DNA of 46,807 bases from Deltaproteobacteria bacterium (lineage in GTDB: Bacteria > Myxococcota > Myxococcia > Myxococcales > SZAS-1), in the NCBI GenBank assembly GCA_018266075.1, contig JAFEBB010000057.1, positions 1 to 46,807 on the forward strand, given 5' to 3'. Under the pieces are notes generated by a model. The model had not been told where the DNA came from. It saw nothing but the letters and a program-made list of their open reading frames with translations, and did not search any database. Numbering within the stretch: position 1 is the first letter of the stretch; each line of letters starts with the position of its first letter. Positions 26,400-34,825 of this stretch are shown piece after piece. The translations under genes and the position numbers were made by a program.

Positions 26400-26951
26400 T
26401 CAGGGCGTCGGACGCCGATAGAGTCGAATCCGGGTGTCCCCGAACTTGCGCTCGTCGACCTGCGGCAGGCGCGCGTCGTTCGGCGCCGGCTCGCGCTTGT
26501 CGGTCTCGATGATGAGCGTGCCGCCGTCGGCCAGCACCTTCGACGTCGCCAGCCGCTCGACGAGCCACGTTGCCGCCTGCGCGTCGTAGGGCGGGTCCGC
26601 GAAGATGAAGTCGAACGCATCGGCGCGGCGCTCGCAGAGGTCCAGCGCGCGCGCGGCGTCCATCTTGAGCAGCTCGGTGTGCTCCGCGAAGCCGAGCGTG
26701 GTCAGATTTTTTTCGATGAGCCCCTGCGCCTCGCGGCCGTTGTCGGCGAAGACGGCGCGCGTGGCTCCCCGCGAGAGCGCTTCGAGTCCCAGCGCGCCGG
26801 TGCCCGCGTACAAGTCGAGCACGCGGCCCTCGAGCCACGGGCCGATGATGTTGAAGAGGCTCTCGCGCACGCGATCCGAGGTCGGACGGATGCCTTCGCC
26901 TTTCGGCCCTTGAATCGGACGTCCGCGCGCGGTGCCGGCGATGATGCGCAT
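26400..26951 (-). CDS. rsmD: 16S rRNA (guanine966-N2)-methyltransferase
   Basis: A 183-residue SAM-dependent methyltransferase that modifies G966 of 16S rRNA. It begins [14 protein letters not shown], followed by [16 protein letters not shown], the standard RsmD start. The SAM site is [20 protein letters not shown], and the catalytic N-methyltransferase motif IV is FADPPYD (DPPY), as expected for amino-group methylation. Its ATG overlaps the stop of the upstream gene (TGATG), and coaD follows about 60 bp on, so the three are probably one operon. Confidence 0.96.
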   Translation of the reverse strand: MRIIAGTARGRPIQGPKGEGIRPTSDRVRESLFNIIGPWLEGRVLDLYAGTGALGLEALSRGATRAVFADNGREAQGLIEKNLTTLGFAEHTELLKMDAARALDLCERRADAFDFIFADPPYDAQAATWLVERLATSKVLADGGTLIIETDKREPAPNDARLPQVDERKFGDTRIRLYRRPTP

Positions 26952-27838
26952 CAGTACCCCGGCCGATCGGAGAGGGCGCGCATCACCCGCGCAGCGGCGC
27001 CGCGAATCGGGTCTTTCTGCAGCGCGCCCAGGGCCTCGGCGTAGATCAAGGCTTCCAATCGCAGCTGGGTGGGCTCGTCGATCGACTCGAGCTCGCGCGC
27101 GCGATCCGGACGCGCGCGCGGGCCGAGCACGCGCTCGGCGATGCGCTGCATGTCGGCCGACAAGTCCACGCCGCGGATCCCCGGCTTCGATTCGGCGACG
27201 GGGAGCTCCACCTCGGCGTCGAGCGCGCCTGCACCCTCGGCCGACTCGAGCGCCACGAGATCGAAGCTGACGTTCGCCATCTGCAGCTCTTCAATCGCGG
27301 CGGCCGCCTCGTCGGCGCGCTCGGCGCGGAGCACCACGGGCAGCTCGCGCTCGCGCACCGCGGCCAGGCCCGTCTGCAGCGTGGGCAGCGCATTCTCCGG
27401 CAGCGTACGGGCCAGCTGCAGGACGACCTCCGTGAAGCCGGCGTCGAGGTAGCGCTGCACCTCGGCGCGGAGCCGCTCGCCGGCCTCGTCACCGCCGGGA
27501 ATGGGAATCGGCGCAGTGCTCATGAAGAGCGGCCCCTGGTAGCCCATCTCGTCGGCGGCGCGAAAGACGGCCGAGGCGAACTGTGGCGCGCTCGGTCCGG
27601 CGCCTTGCAGCGCACCGGGCTTCACCAGTCCGAGCACCGCACCCGCGTCGCGCGCGGCGCGGAGCAGCGCGGGCACAGCGAAGAGCGCGGGCGCGACGGT
27701 CCGGGGCAGCGGCGCAGCGTCCGCTCGACGCAGATCGCGCGGGCTGAGCACCAGCAGCGGACTGCCCTTCGGCAGCGCGCTCACCACGTGGGTGGGCCGC
27801 AGGGAGCGCAGGGTCTGCAGCCAGGCCGGAACGGACAT
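26951..27838 (-). CDS. Uncharacterised protein, possible TIM-barrel fold
   Basis: A 295-residue soluble protein, first of a close-packed run into rsmD and coaD. The alternation of short hydrophobic strands and helices (LFAVPALLRAARDAGAVLGLVKPG, AVFRAADEMGYQGPLFMST, VQRYLDAGFTEVVLQLA, GLAAVRERELPVVLRAER, VSFDLVALES) is reminiscent of class II aldolase/GatZ-like TIM barrels. The zinc ligands of that class are not evident, so catalysis is doubtful. The C-terminal 70 residues are helical (RPDRARELESIDEPTQLRLEALIYAEALGAL). The stop overlaps the rsmD start by one base, which implies translational coupling. The function is unknown. Confidence 0.75.
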   Translation of the reverse strand: MSVPAWLQTLRSLRPTHVVSALPKGSPLLVLSPRDLRRADAAPLPRTVAPALFAVPALLRAARDAGAVLGLVKPGALQGAGPSAPQFASAVFRAADEMGYQGPLFMSTAPIPIPGGDEAGERLRAEVQRYLDAGFTEVVLQLARTLPENALPTLQTGLAAVRERELPVVLRAERADEAAAAIEELQMANVSFDLVALESAEGAGALDAEVELPVAESKPGIRGVDLSADMQRIAERVLGPRARPDRARELESIDEPTQLRLEALIYAEALGALQKDPIRGAAARVMRALSDRPGY

Positions 27839-27854
27839 GCGCCTGCTCTATACC

Positions 27855-28547
27855 TCAGCGCACGGCCAGGGTGCGCAACGGCCACATCGCGGTCTTGAGC
27901 AGCCGTCGCAGCGCCTGCACGGGCCCGCGCGGACGCACGCCCTGCCCGTCGCGAAACGGATCGAACCGGAGCGTCGTCTTCTCGTCGACCGGCGCGCCCA
28001 GCGTCACCCGGGTCACGCCCACCCAGGTGCCCGGCGCCACCTCGCCCTGCAGCTCGAGCCTCGCCGCGCCCACCGCCGCCGCCCGCGCCAGCCGCTCCTC
28101 GCGCGTGGGCCCGGCGAAGTGCGCCTTCTCGGGCACCAGGCGGAAGCGCAGCGTGCCCACGTCGTCGGCCTCGAACGCGGAGACGGCGTAGTAGTCGTTG
28201 GCGAGGAAGTCGTGCACGTCCGTCGTCGCGGGCGCGAAGAGCGTGGTCAGCGGCTGGCGCACGGTGGCGAAGAGCATGTCCTGCTCGCGGTCCTCGCGAC
28301 CCCGGAAGCGAATCGCGATCGCCAGCAGATCCGGCAGCTCGCGATCGCGCCAGAGCGCACCCGAGAGCCGGACCCGCGCGGGCCCGGCGAGCCGCTCGGC
28401 CAGGAGCCCCAGGCCCGCCGCGCCGGCCAGCGGCTGCGCGTCGGCCTCGTAGGTCACGCCGCGCTCGTGCAGGAGCCGATCGCGCGGCGCCAGCGAGGCG
28501 AGCTCGACGAGCCCGTCGAGAACCGCGGCGAGCCATGGACGGGCCAT
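27855..28547 (-). CDS. Uncharacterised protein
   Basis: A 230-residue soluble protein. Readable features are an N-terminal helix (WLAAVLDGLVELASL), RLLHERGVTYEADAQPL, ARVRLSGALW, LLAIAIRFRGREDREQDMLFATVRQP, a FLANDYYAVSAFE stretch, and a C-terminal basic tail (RALRRLLKTAMWPLRTLAVR). The order LLHE.G...(V/A)R.S......AIRF....DMLF faintly recalls the catalase-like fold, but the haem ligands cannot be identified, so I give no function. It is followed 16 bp later on the same strand by the TIM-barrel-like gene, and lies 18 bp after the lipoprotein gene. Confidence 0.7.
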   Translation of the reverse strand: MARPWLAAVLDGLVELASLAPRDRLLHERGVTYEADAQPLAGAAGLGLLAERLAGPARVRLSGALWRDRELPDLLAIAIRFRGREDREQDMLFATVRQPLTTLFAPATTDVHDFLANDYYAVSAFEADDVGTLRFRLVPEKAHFAGPTREERLARAAAVGAARLELQGEVAPGTWVGVTRVTLGAPVDEKTTLRFDPFRDGQGVRPRGPVQALRRLLKTAMWPLRTLAVR

Positions 28548-28565
28548 GGGCTCAACCTGACGATG

Positions 28566-29378
28566 TCAGTGTCCGCCGTCGAGGGCCGGCCCAGCAGGCG
28601 GGAGCGCGTTGCCCTCCTCGTCGAGCTGCACCACCTTGGCGCCCTTGGGCGGGTCCATGTGGAAGAGCGAGAGATCGGGCGCGCCGTTGAGGGTGATGTC
28701 TTTGTACTTGTAGGTGAACGTCCGGCCACCCGTCGCGAGGACGAGGGTGTGCGGGAAGCGGCCGCCGGGCTCGTCTTTGAAATCGTCGTAGGTGAGCTCG
28801 AAGCTCTGCGGCCCGGTGAAGACGGTGTGGACCACGTCCAGCGTCTTCGTGTCGATCTCCAGCACCTGCTTCACGCCCTGCAGCTCGAGGGTGAGCAGGT
28901 AGCGGTGGCGCTCGGCGTCGAGCACGAGCGTGCCGTCGTCCACGCCGATGCGCGGCACGTGGCCGAGCAAGAGCGTCACCGCGTTGCTGCAGGTGAACGG
29001 CAAGCCGCCCACGAAGCGCGAGAACACCTGCACGGAGTCGGGGCCCGTGTAGAAGACGTTCTTGTCCGGGTCGTAGACGCTGAACACGTTGGCCGCGCAG
29101 ACGACCACGCTCACCAGCTTGCCGAAGATGGCCATGCTCTCGATGTGCAATTCGGCGGGCAGCGTGGCGGCGACGAACTGACTCAGCGAGCCCGAGTTCT
29201 CCGGTGCCTCGACTTTGAAATTCGCGTTGCCCTGCAAGGTGACGAAGCGCGTGTCCTGCTTGGCGAGGAGCTGGATCATCGCCTTGGCGTCGGTGATTTC
29301 TCCCGAGGGGCCGAACTCCGGTCCGCGGTGCGGACAACCCGCGAGCAGAAGGAGCGAAACGATCGCGAGCCGGTTCAT
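28566..29378 (-). CDS. Putative lipoprotein (LolB/DUF4292-like size and layout)
   Basis: A 270-residue lipoprotein with signal MNRLAIVSLLLLAGC (lipobox LLAGC). The body is beta-rich with repeated statements of strands (LQGNANFKVEAPENSG, LPAELHIESMAIFG, VFSVYDPDKNVFYTG, TLELQGVKQVLEIDTKTLDVV, TFTYKYKDITLNGAP). An order of an N-terminal scaffold helix, AKMIQLL-like region and half-barrel recalls LolA/LolB or DUF4292 proteins that handle lipoproteins or lipids; this is a shape argument only. The ATG overlaps the stop of the upstream PLP-enzyme gene by ATGA, so it is translationally coupled to an amino-acid enzyme, an unexpected pairing. Confidence 0.82.
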   Translation of the reverse strand: MNRLAIVSLLLLAGCPHRGPEFGPSGEITDAKAMIQLLAKQDTRFVTLQGNANFKVEAPENSGSLSQFVAATLPAELHIESMAIFGKLVSVVVCAANVFSVYDPDKNVFYTGPDSVQVFSRFVGGLPFTCSNAVTLLLGHVPRIGVDDGTLVLDAERHRYLLTLELQGVKQVLEIDTKTLDVVHTVFTGPQSFELTYDDFKDEPGGRFPHTLVLATGGRTFTYKYKDITLNGAPDLSLFHMDPPKGAKVVQLDEEGNALPPAGPALDGGH

Positions 29379-30505
29379 GCCGACGCCTTCGCGAGTGCGC
29401 GATCGAGATCGGCCCAGAGCGCGTCTGCAGACTCGAGCCCCACGGAGATGCGCACCATCCCCGCATCGACGCCCGCGGCCGCGAGCTCCTCCGGCGAGAG
29501 CGCCGCGTGCGAGCTCATCACCGGCAAGCTGCACAAGCTCTCCACGCTCCCGAGCGACGCCGCGCGCGCGATGAGCTGGAGGTTGTCGAACACGCGCGAC
29601 GCGGCCGGCAAGCCGCCGGAGACGGTGAACGTCACCATGGCGCCGAAGCCCCGCATCTGCTTCTTGGCGAGCGCGTGGTCCGGATGCGACGTGAGGCCGG
29701 GATAGCTCACCGCCGCGACGCGCTTGTCCTTCGACAGCTTCTCCGCGAGCGCGTGCGCCGTCGTTTGCTGCCGCGCGAGGCGAACATCGAGGGTCTGCAG
29801 GCCGCGCATGAGCTCCCAGGCGGGCGCGGGATCCATGTTGTTGCCGAGCACCTGGCGGAGCTTGCGAATCGGCTCGATGTGCTTTTCGGAACCGAGCACG
29901 ACGCCGCCGAGCACATCGGAGTGGCCGTTCAGGTACTTGGTCACGCTGTGCATCACGAGGTCGACGCCGAGCTCGTTGAGCTTCTGGATTCCCGGCGGAC
30001 CGAACGTGGAATCGACGATCGTCAGCGCGCCGTGTGCGCGCGCGGCACGGACAATCGGCTCCGCATCGACGAGGCGCAGCGTCGGATTCACCGGCGTCTC
30101 GAAGTACACGAGCTTGGTGTTCGGCTTGAGCGAGCGTGGATCGGAGAGCGACGCCGCGTCGACGAGGCGAGCGGAGATGCCCCAGCGCGGCGCGACGTGC
30201 GCGAGGAACTTGTGCACGCCGCCGTAGATGTTGCGCGCGGCGAGCACCTCGTCGCCCTGGTTGAGGTTCGCGAGAATCGCGGTCGTCGCCGCGGCCATGC
30301 CGGAAGCGAACAGACAGCCGCGCTCGGTTCCCTGGAGCTGGGCGAGCTGCTTCTCCGCGGCGTCGACGGTGGGGTTCTCGTAGCGGCTGTACATGAACAG
30401 CCCGGGCAGCTCGCCGCGGTTGTAGCGGTCGAGCTCCGCCGCCGACTCGAAGCGGTGGGTCACCGAGCGGACGAGCGGCGGCACCAGATCGCGCGAGGTG
30501 GTCAT
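29375..30505 (-). CDS. Cys/Met-metabolism PLP-dependent enzyme (cystathionine synthase/lyase family)
   Basis: A 376-residue aminotransferase-fold-type-I enzyme. Signatures are YSRYENPTVDAAEKQLA, the active-site ASGMAAATTAIL, FETPVNPTLRLVD, DSTFGPPGIQ and the PLP lysine in HSVTKYLNGHSDVLGG (Lys 190). The C-terminus has SLGSVESLCSLPVMSSHA and VRISVGLES, as in cystathionine gamma-synthase, gamma-lyase and methionine gamma-lyase. These activities cannot be told apart by reading. The ATG at 30505 is used; a GTG eight codons upstream gives a less typical start. It is the promoter-proximal gene of a run with the lipoprotein. It diverges from the ExbB gene across about 235 bp in which I see no gene. 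Confidence 0.93.
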   Translation of the reverse strand: MTTSRDLVPPLVRSVTHRFESAAELDRYNRGELPGLFMYSRYENPTVDAAEKQLAQLQGTERGCLFASGMAAATTAILANLNQGDEVLAARNIYGGVHKFLAHVAPRWGISARLVDAASLSDPRSLKPNTKLVYFETPVNPTLRLVDAEPIVRAARAHGALTIVDSTFGPPGIQKLNELGVDLVMHSVTKYLNGHSDVLGGVVLGSEKHIEPIRKLRQVLGNNMDPAPAWELMRGLQTLDVRLARQQTTAHALAEKLSKDKRVAAVSYPGLTSHPDHALAKKQMRGFGAMVTFTVSGGLPAASRVFDNLQLIARAASLGSVESLCSLPVMSSHAALSPEELAAAGVDAGMVRISVGLESADALWADLDRALAKASA

Positions 30506-30740
30506 GGGGCGGCGGTTTAGCACGGGCACGCAGTCGCGGGCTCCCGGTTTCCTGTGTCCAAATCCTTAAGACGCAGAGCCGGGTTAACTTCAGCCGCCTC
30601 ATCGGTTATCTGGTGGTCGAACCGGGGCCCTGCCCCGCTCGCCCGACGTGCGGCCAGGCACTCCCCTTTTGGCCGGCACGGTCGCACCTTTGCAGGTAGA
30701 TTTGCCCATTGCCCGGCACTTGGCGGGCGCGAGGATTCCC

Positions 30741-31424
30741 GTGAGTGGAGCCGAGCTCTTTCACCTGATTCGCACCGGCGGCGCGGCGATGGTGGCCATC
30801 ATCGCCTGCTCCATCCTGTCGATTGCCGTCGCCGTCGAGCGCACCATCGCGCTCTGGAGCGTGGGCTCCGACGCCCGCAACCTGGGCGAGCTCATCTCGC
30901 GCCACCTCTTCCGCGGCGACATCGAAGAGGCGCGCAAGGCGTGCGAGCGCTCGCGCAGCATCGCCGCCGACATCTTCCTGGCCGGCTTCTCGCGCCACGG
31001 CCGAACGAGCTTCGACGCCGTGGCCAGCGCGGTGGAGCGCGAGCGCCAGCAGGTCGGCCTCAAGCTGCGCAGCCACGTGTGGATCCTGGGCACCATCGGC
31101 GCGACGGCGCCGTTCGTGGGCCTCTTCGGCACCGTGTGGGGCATCCTGCACTCGTTCCACCAGATGGCCGCCACCGGCCAGGGCGGCTTCGCCGTCGTCG
31201 CGGGCGGCATCTCCGAGGCCCTGGTGACCACGGCCGGCGGCATCCTCGTCGCCGTCGAGGCGGTGGTGCTCTACAACTTCTTCCAGACGCGCCTCTCCCG
31301 CACCGGCGTGGAGCTCAAGCTCGCGGCCGACGAGTTCCTGGAGCTGCTCAAGGAGCGGCCCAACCTGGCTGCTGCCGCGGGTGCGCCCTTGCCCACCGCC
31401 GAGCAGAAGCCGGCGAGCGCCTGA
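30741..31424 (+). CDS. MotA/TolQ/ExbB proton-channel family protein
   Basis: A 227-residue inner-membrane protein with three transmembrane segments: near residues 10-30 (GGAAMVAIIACSILSIAVAVERTIALW), about 115-140 (ILGTIGATAPFVGLFGTVWGIL) and about 155-180 (ISEALVTTAGGILVAVEAVVLYNFF). The GLFGTVWGI and TAGGI(L/A)VA(V/I) blocks are the ExbB/TolQ channel signature. It energises outer-membrane machines with the proton gradient as a partner of ExbD/TolR. The start is GTG 30741 with GAGG at 30731-30734; longer in-frame starts lack a ribosome site. The exbD-like gene follows by 9 bp. There is no TonB or TolA gene in the window. Confidence 0.94.
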   Translation: MSGAELFHLIRTGGAAMVAIIACSILSIAVAVERTIALWSVGSDARNLGELISRHLFRGDIEEARKACERSRSIAADIFLAGFSRHGRTSFDAVASAVERERQQVGLKLRSHVWILGTIGATAPFVGLFGTVWGILHSFHQMAATGQGGFAVVAGGISEALVTTAGGILVAVEAVVLYNFFQTRLSRTGVELKLAADEFLELLKERPNLAAAAGAPLPTAEQKPASA

Positions 31425-31433
31425 GGATTTCGC

Positions 31434-31874
31434 ATGGCGATGAGCAAGCTACCCGGTGACAGCGAGGAAGGCGCCGACGGCGTCTTCGCGGACATCAACA
31501 TCACCCCGCTCACCGACATCTTCCTGGTGCTGCTGATCATCTTCATGGTCACCAGCTCGGCCATCGTGGAGTCGCAGAGCGGCACCGCGGGCGTGAAGGT
31601 GAACCTGCCCAAGGGCGGCGCCACCGACGTGCAGACCACCCAGCAGGACCTCGCCGTGGCGGTGCTTGTCGACGGGCGCATCATCATCGGCGGCAAGGTG
31701 ATGACCCAGGACGAGCTCAAGGCCGCGTTCGAGTCCGCGCACGGCAAGAACCCGGACATGACGGTCATCGTCCAGGCCGACGCCGGCGTGCCCCACGGCA
31801 AGGTCGTGGACGTGATGGAGCTGGCCAAGGGCGCGGGCCTCGCGCACCTGGCGATCGCCACACGGGCGCAGTAG
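31434..31874 (+). CDS. ExbD/TolR-family biopolymer transport protein
   Basis: A 146-residue protein with one N-terminal transmembrane helix (ADINITPLTDIFLVLLIIFMVTSSAI). The Asp in ITPLTDIFLVLLIIFM is the conserved proton-carrying residue. The periplasmic domain follows, with KVNLPKGG and a C-terminal VDVMELAKGAGLAHLAIAT helix-strand. It pairs with the upstream channel protein (9-bp gap, GAGG ribosome site at 31423-31426) to form an ExbB-ExbD or TolQ-TolR motor. The stop codon is immediately followed by the convergent hydroxylase stop, with no intergenic base between them. Confidence 0.94.
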   Translation: MAMSKLPGDSEEGADGVFADINITPLTDIFLVLLIIFMVTSSAIVESQSGTAGVKVNLPKGGATDVQTTQQDLAVAVLVDGRIIIGGKVMTQDELKAAFESAHGKNPDMTVIVQADAGVPHGKVVDVMELAKGAGLAHLAIATRAQ

Positions 31875-32675
31875 TCACGCCGCCTCGGCGACCTCGGTCG
31901 GCGGCGCGAGGGGAAGCTCCTGCACCTTGCGGCTCCGCGCCTCGACGTAGCTCGGGAAGTGCGCCTGCTCCCAGATCGTCGCCCGCGTGCGCAGCGTCCC
32001 CATCAGCCAGTCGCCCAGCGGCAAGAGGAAGTTGGTGTTCGCCTCGGTGTCGAGGTGGTGCAGGTAGTGGTGCCGGTCGAGGAAGCCAAAGAACGGCAGC
32101 TTCTCGAGCGCGCTCTGCCCCGGATAGTGGACGGCGTCGTGCATGCGCACGAAGAGCCAGAGCTCCACGGCCAGCCCGCCGCAGAACGAAGCGGTGAACC
32201 ACGGGTTCTCCGCCAGGAGCGCCGTCGGCAGGACGACCGTCGCCGCCGCCACCGTGCCGTAGAAGAGCCACTGGGCGCCCATGGAGAGCACGCGGCTCCA
32301 CGCCGAGTCACACATCACCGCCGGCTGGGGCGGCCACACCGGGATGTAGTTGATGGGGCCGTCGTGCACGTAGCGCGCGGGCGTGTAGTGGATGAAGTGG
32401 TGCCCCCGGTGGTGCAGGTCGTAGATGGCGCGCAGAAGCGGCGGTCGCCAGCGCCGGTGCATGAGGAAGCGATGCACCAGCCATTCGCCCACCGCCCCAA
32501 CGAGCACCGAGGCGCCGAGCCCGAGCCCCGCGAGCACCACGTTGGGCACCAACCCTCGCCGAGCAGCCACGACGAGCGTGGCGTGCAGGAGCGACGTCCC
32601 GATGATCACCGAGAGGACGCGCGCGGCCGGCGGCCTCGGACGGCGCCCGTCCGACGAGGGCGACACGGCTTCCAT
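31875..32675 (-). CDS. Sterol desaturase/fatty acid hydroxylase superfamily membrane protein
   Basis: A 266-residue membrane di-iron protein with about four hydrophobic segments. The His-rich motifs are EWLVHRFLMHRR, LHHRGHHFIHY, VRMHDAVHY and DRHHYLHHLDTEANTNFLLPLGDWLMGTLR. The last block (HHYLHH....TN.....GDW..GT) is the superfamily C-terminal box. It is divergent from the FA2H-like gene at 7.2-7.9 kb and contains a long HDGPINYIPVWPPQPAVM insertion after box 2, so the substrate is open (acyl lipid, carotenoid or sterol). It lies 22 bp behind the kinase gene with GAGGGGGAG before its ATG, giving a kinase-hydroxylase operon. Confidence 0.88.
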   Translation of the reverse strand: MEAVSPSSDGRRPRPPAARVLSVIIGTSLLHATLVVAARRGLVPNVVLAGLGLGASVLVGAVGEWLVHRFLMHRRWRPPLLRAIYDLHHRGHHFIHYTPARYVHDGPINYIPVWPPQPAVMCDSAWSRVLSMGAQWLFYGTVAAATVVLPTALLAENPWFTASFCGGLAVELWLFVRMHDAVHYPGQSALEKLPFFGFLDRHHYLHHLDTEANTNFLLPLGDWLMGTLRTRATIWEQAHFPSYVEARSRKVQELPLAPPTEVAEAA

Positions 32676-32697
32676 GATCTCCCCCTCGGCGCAGCGG

Positions 32698-34224
32698 CTA
32701 CTTGAGCCACTTCAGCCACTTCTTCTTCTCGGGCTCCGGCTCGGCCTGCTTCTGCGCGGGCTGCGCCGGCGCGGCGGGCTTCTTGGCGGGCTCGTTCTCG
32801 TCGAGGTAGGCGCGGAGCATCTTGTCCAGCTCCGAGACCGACGAGCTCGGCCGCGCGGGCGGTACGCCCTTCGACGCCGGCCGCGCCTGCACCGGGTTCG
32901 ACTTCGACGCCGGCCGCGCCTGCGGCAAGCCTCCGCGCGGCGCCCGCGCGAGCTCCAGCGGCGCCTCGTCGATCGGCGGCATGGTCATCGGCCGGCTCGA
33001 GGGGGCGGGATTCGGGGTCGGCTTCACCAGCCCGGCGAGCGGCGACGTATCCGGCGGCGGGGGCGGCGGCGTGGCTGCGGGTCGCATCAGCCCCGAGATC
33101 GGCCCGGTGTCCGCAGGCGTCGGCCCGGACGGCTCGGGATCCATCAGGCTGCCGAAGAGCGGCGCTGGCTCGGGGATGGCGAGGTCCACGTCCTCGTCGT
33201 CCACGTGCACCGTGCCGGTGAGGATGGGCACGGAGAGGTCCTCGGCCGAGGGCGTGAACGAGAGATCGACCTTGAACGGCTGCTTCGGCTGCAGCACCTG
33301 GAGGTAGAGCCCGAAGTCCTCGCTGGAGGCCATGGGCACCTTGCCGGTCTGCGCCAGCCGGGTGATGTCGTTGGCGAAGGCAGCGCAGTCCGGGTAGCGC
33401 TCGTCGCGGTTGGCGGCCAGCGAGCGCCGCACGATGGCCGCCAGGTCCGGGTCGATGCCGGGCACCAGCTGCTCCACGGGCGCGTACGCGCCGCGCGCCA
33501 CGCGCTGGATGATCTCCGGCGTCTGCCCGAACGGGTACACCGGCGCGCCAGAGAGCATCTCGTAGAGCACGCAGCCTGCAGCGAACACGTCGACGCGCCC
33601 GTCCACCTCGCCCGTCAGCAGCTGCTCGGGCGCCATGTACTGCAGCTTGCCCTTGATGGTGTTGCCGTCGTCCTCGCCCTTGCCGCCCTGGTGCGCCACG
33701 CCGAAGTCGGCGACCTTGATGGCGCCCTCGTATGAGAGCAGCACGTTCGCCGGCGAGAGGTCGCGGTGCACCACGCCCAGCGAGCGGCCGCGCTCGTCGG
33801 TCAGCCGATGCGCGCCGTCGAGCCCGCGCAGCACGCCGATGGCGAGCAGCGTGGCGAACTCCAGGGGCAGCGCCTTGCCGAGCTGCTTGTGCGCGGTGAT
33901 CACCTTGCGCAGGTCGGAGCCCTCCACCAGCTCCATGGCCAGGAAGAGCTCGCCGTCGGTCTCCGCGAACTCGAAGACCTGGATGAGGTTGGGGTGCATC
34001 ATCCGCGAGCAGAGCCGTGCCTCGCGGACGAACATGTCCACGTACTCTTTGTTGGTGCGCGCCTCGGGGAGGATGCGCTTCACCGCGACCATCTTGTCGA
34101 AGCCCAGGGCGCCCGGCAGGCGAGCCTTGTAGACCTCGGCCATGCCGCCGCGGCCCAAGATCTCCAAGAGCTCGTAGCGACCGAGCTGCTTGAGCGCCTT
34201 GTCTGGACCTGCCGAGGCCGCCAT
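32698..34224 (-). CDS. Serine/threonine protein kinase, soluble, with Pro-rich C-terminal region
   Basis: A 508-residue Hanks-type kinase. The kinase domain (about 17-275) shows GRGGMAEV (24-31), the ATP lysine VAVKR (Lys 49), the catalytic loop HRDLSPAN (153-160, Asp 155), DFG (173-175) and APEQ. Ser replaces the usual Lys of HRDLKPEN; this variant is frequent in myxobacterial kinases, which are often active, but activity is not proven. No transmembrane segment is seen. The C-terminal 230 residues are Pro/Ala-rich, with duplicated blocks GP(I)SGLM/SPLAGLVKP and (Q/K)ARPASK, an S-x-SELDKMLRAYLDENEPAKK helix and a striking basic-aromatic tail EKKKWLKWLK. The tail could bind membrane or a partner. 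It precedes the hydroxylase gene in an operon. Confidence 0.94.
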   Translation of the reverse strand: MAASAGPDKALKQLGRYELLEILGRGGMAEVYKARLPGALGFDKMVAVKRILPEARTNKEYVDMFVREARLCSRMMHPNLIQVFEFAETDGELFLAMELVEGSDLRKVITAHKQLGKALPLEFATLLAIGVLRGLDGAHRLTDERGRSLGVVHRDLSPANVLLSYEGAIKVADFGVAHQGGKGEDDGNTIKGKLQYMAPEQLLTGEVDGRVDVFAAGCVLYEMLSGAPVYPFGQTPEIIQRVARGAYAPVEQLVPGIDPDLAAIVRRSLAANRDERYPDCAAFANDITRLAQTGKVPMASSEDFGLYLQVLQPKQPFKVDLSFTPSAEDLSVPILTGTVHVDDEDVDLAIPEPAPLFGSLMDPEPSGPTPADTGPISGLMRPAATPPPPPPDTSPLAGLVKPTPNPAPSSRPMTMPPIDEAPLELARAPRGGLPQARPASKSNPVQARPASKGVPPARPSSSVSELDKMLRAYLDENEPAKKPAAPAQPAQKQAEPEPEKKKWLKWLK

Positions 34225-34481
34225 CGAGAGCCTTCTCCACCTTCCCTGGAGCGCACACGCGCTCCAAACGCCGGGCCCCCGAGCCGTGGCGTCGATCGTG
34301 TAGGCGGCGGCCTCACCTGCTCCGTCAGCCGAAACGGGCGACCCCTTGATTATCGCGGGCCTCCGCGCGGGGCTGTCAAGGAGCGGCCGAAAGGGCCAGA
34401 ACCACGCAGATGTGGACGAGCGACACCGACAGCTTGCCGCGCCTGCGGGGTGTGCCCACGTTCTCTTGGGGGAGGGGCGTC

Positions 34482-34817
34482 GTGGCCTGTCGCTTTCTGG
34501 AGAGCCGGGGGCACCTCTCGCGGCGCTGCGGCGCCAGCGAGCCTTCGCGTGAGCCCAGCGCGGTGGAGCTGAAGGAGCTCTGCCTGGCGGCGGATCAGCG
34601 CGGCTGTCCCTACCACCGGTTCCGCAAGTGCTCGGGCCGCGCGCTGCGCCAGGAAGACCACCGGGCCTGGGAGCACAAGCGCCGCGACGAGGCCGCGCGC
34701 AAGGCCCAGAAGCCCGCGCCGCCTTCGCCGCCGCGGCCGCGCACCGAGCCGGGCCCGAGCTTCATCATCGAGTCCTTGGCGCCGCCGTTCTCCTCGCGCG
34801 GAGGCCACCTGTCGTGA
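34482..34817 (+). CDS. Small Cys-motif protein
   Basis: A 111-residue soluble protein. The GTG start at 34482 is chosen because GGAGGG lies 5 nt upstream and the conserved-looking part begins there (MACRFLESRGHLSRRCG); an ATG 24 codons earlier has no ribosome site. Cysteines occur as C-x(11)-C-x(16)-C-x(7)-C-P-Y, ending ELCLAADQRGCPYHRF. A similar pattern (C...C...CL....CP.Y) is found at the ends of many bacterial regulatory or LysM-type proteins and suggests a small metal- or cluster-binding unit; this is inference. The C-terminal half is Pro-rich and disordered. The stop overlaps a possible second gene by GTGA. Confidence 0.7.
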   Translation: MACRFLESRGHLSRRCGASEPSREPSAVELKELCLAADQRGCPYHRFRKCSGRALRQEDHRAWEHKRRDEAARKAQKPAPPSPPRPRTEPGPSFIIESLAPPFSSRGGHLS

Positions 34818-34825
34818 CGGCCGGA

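Noticed and set aside
6171-30700. Shared TTTGCAGGT string before the desaturase (about 6170) and before the ExbB gene (about 30690)
   Set aside because: Only two short matches with different flanks; too little to call a common site.
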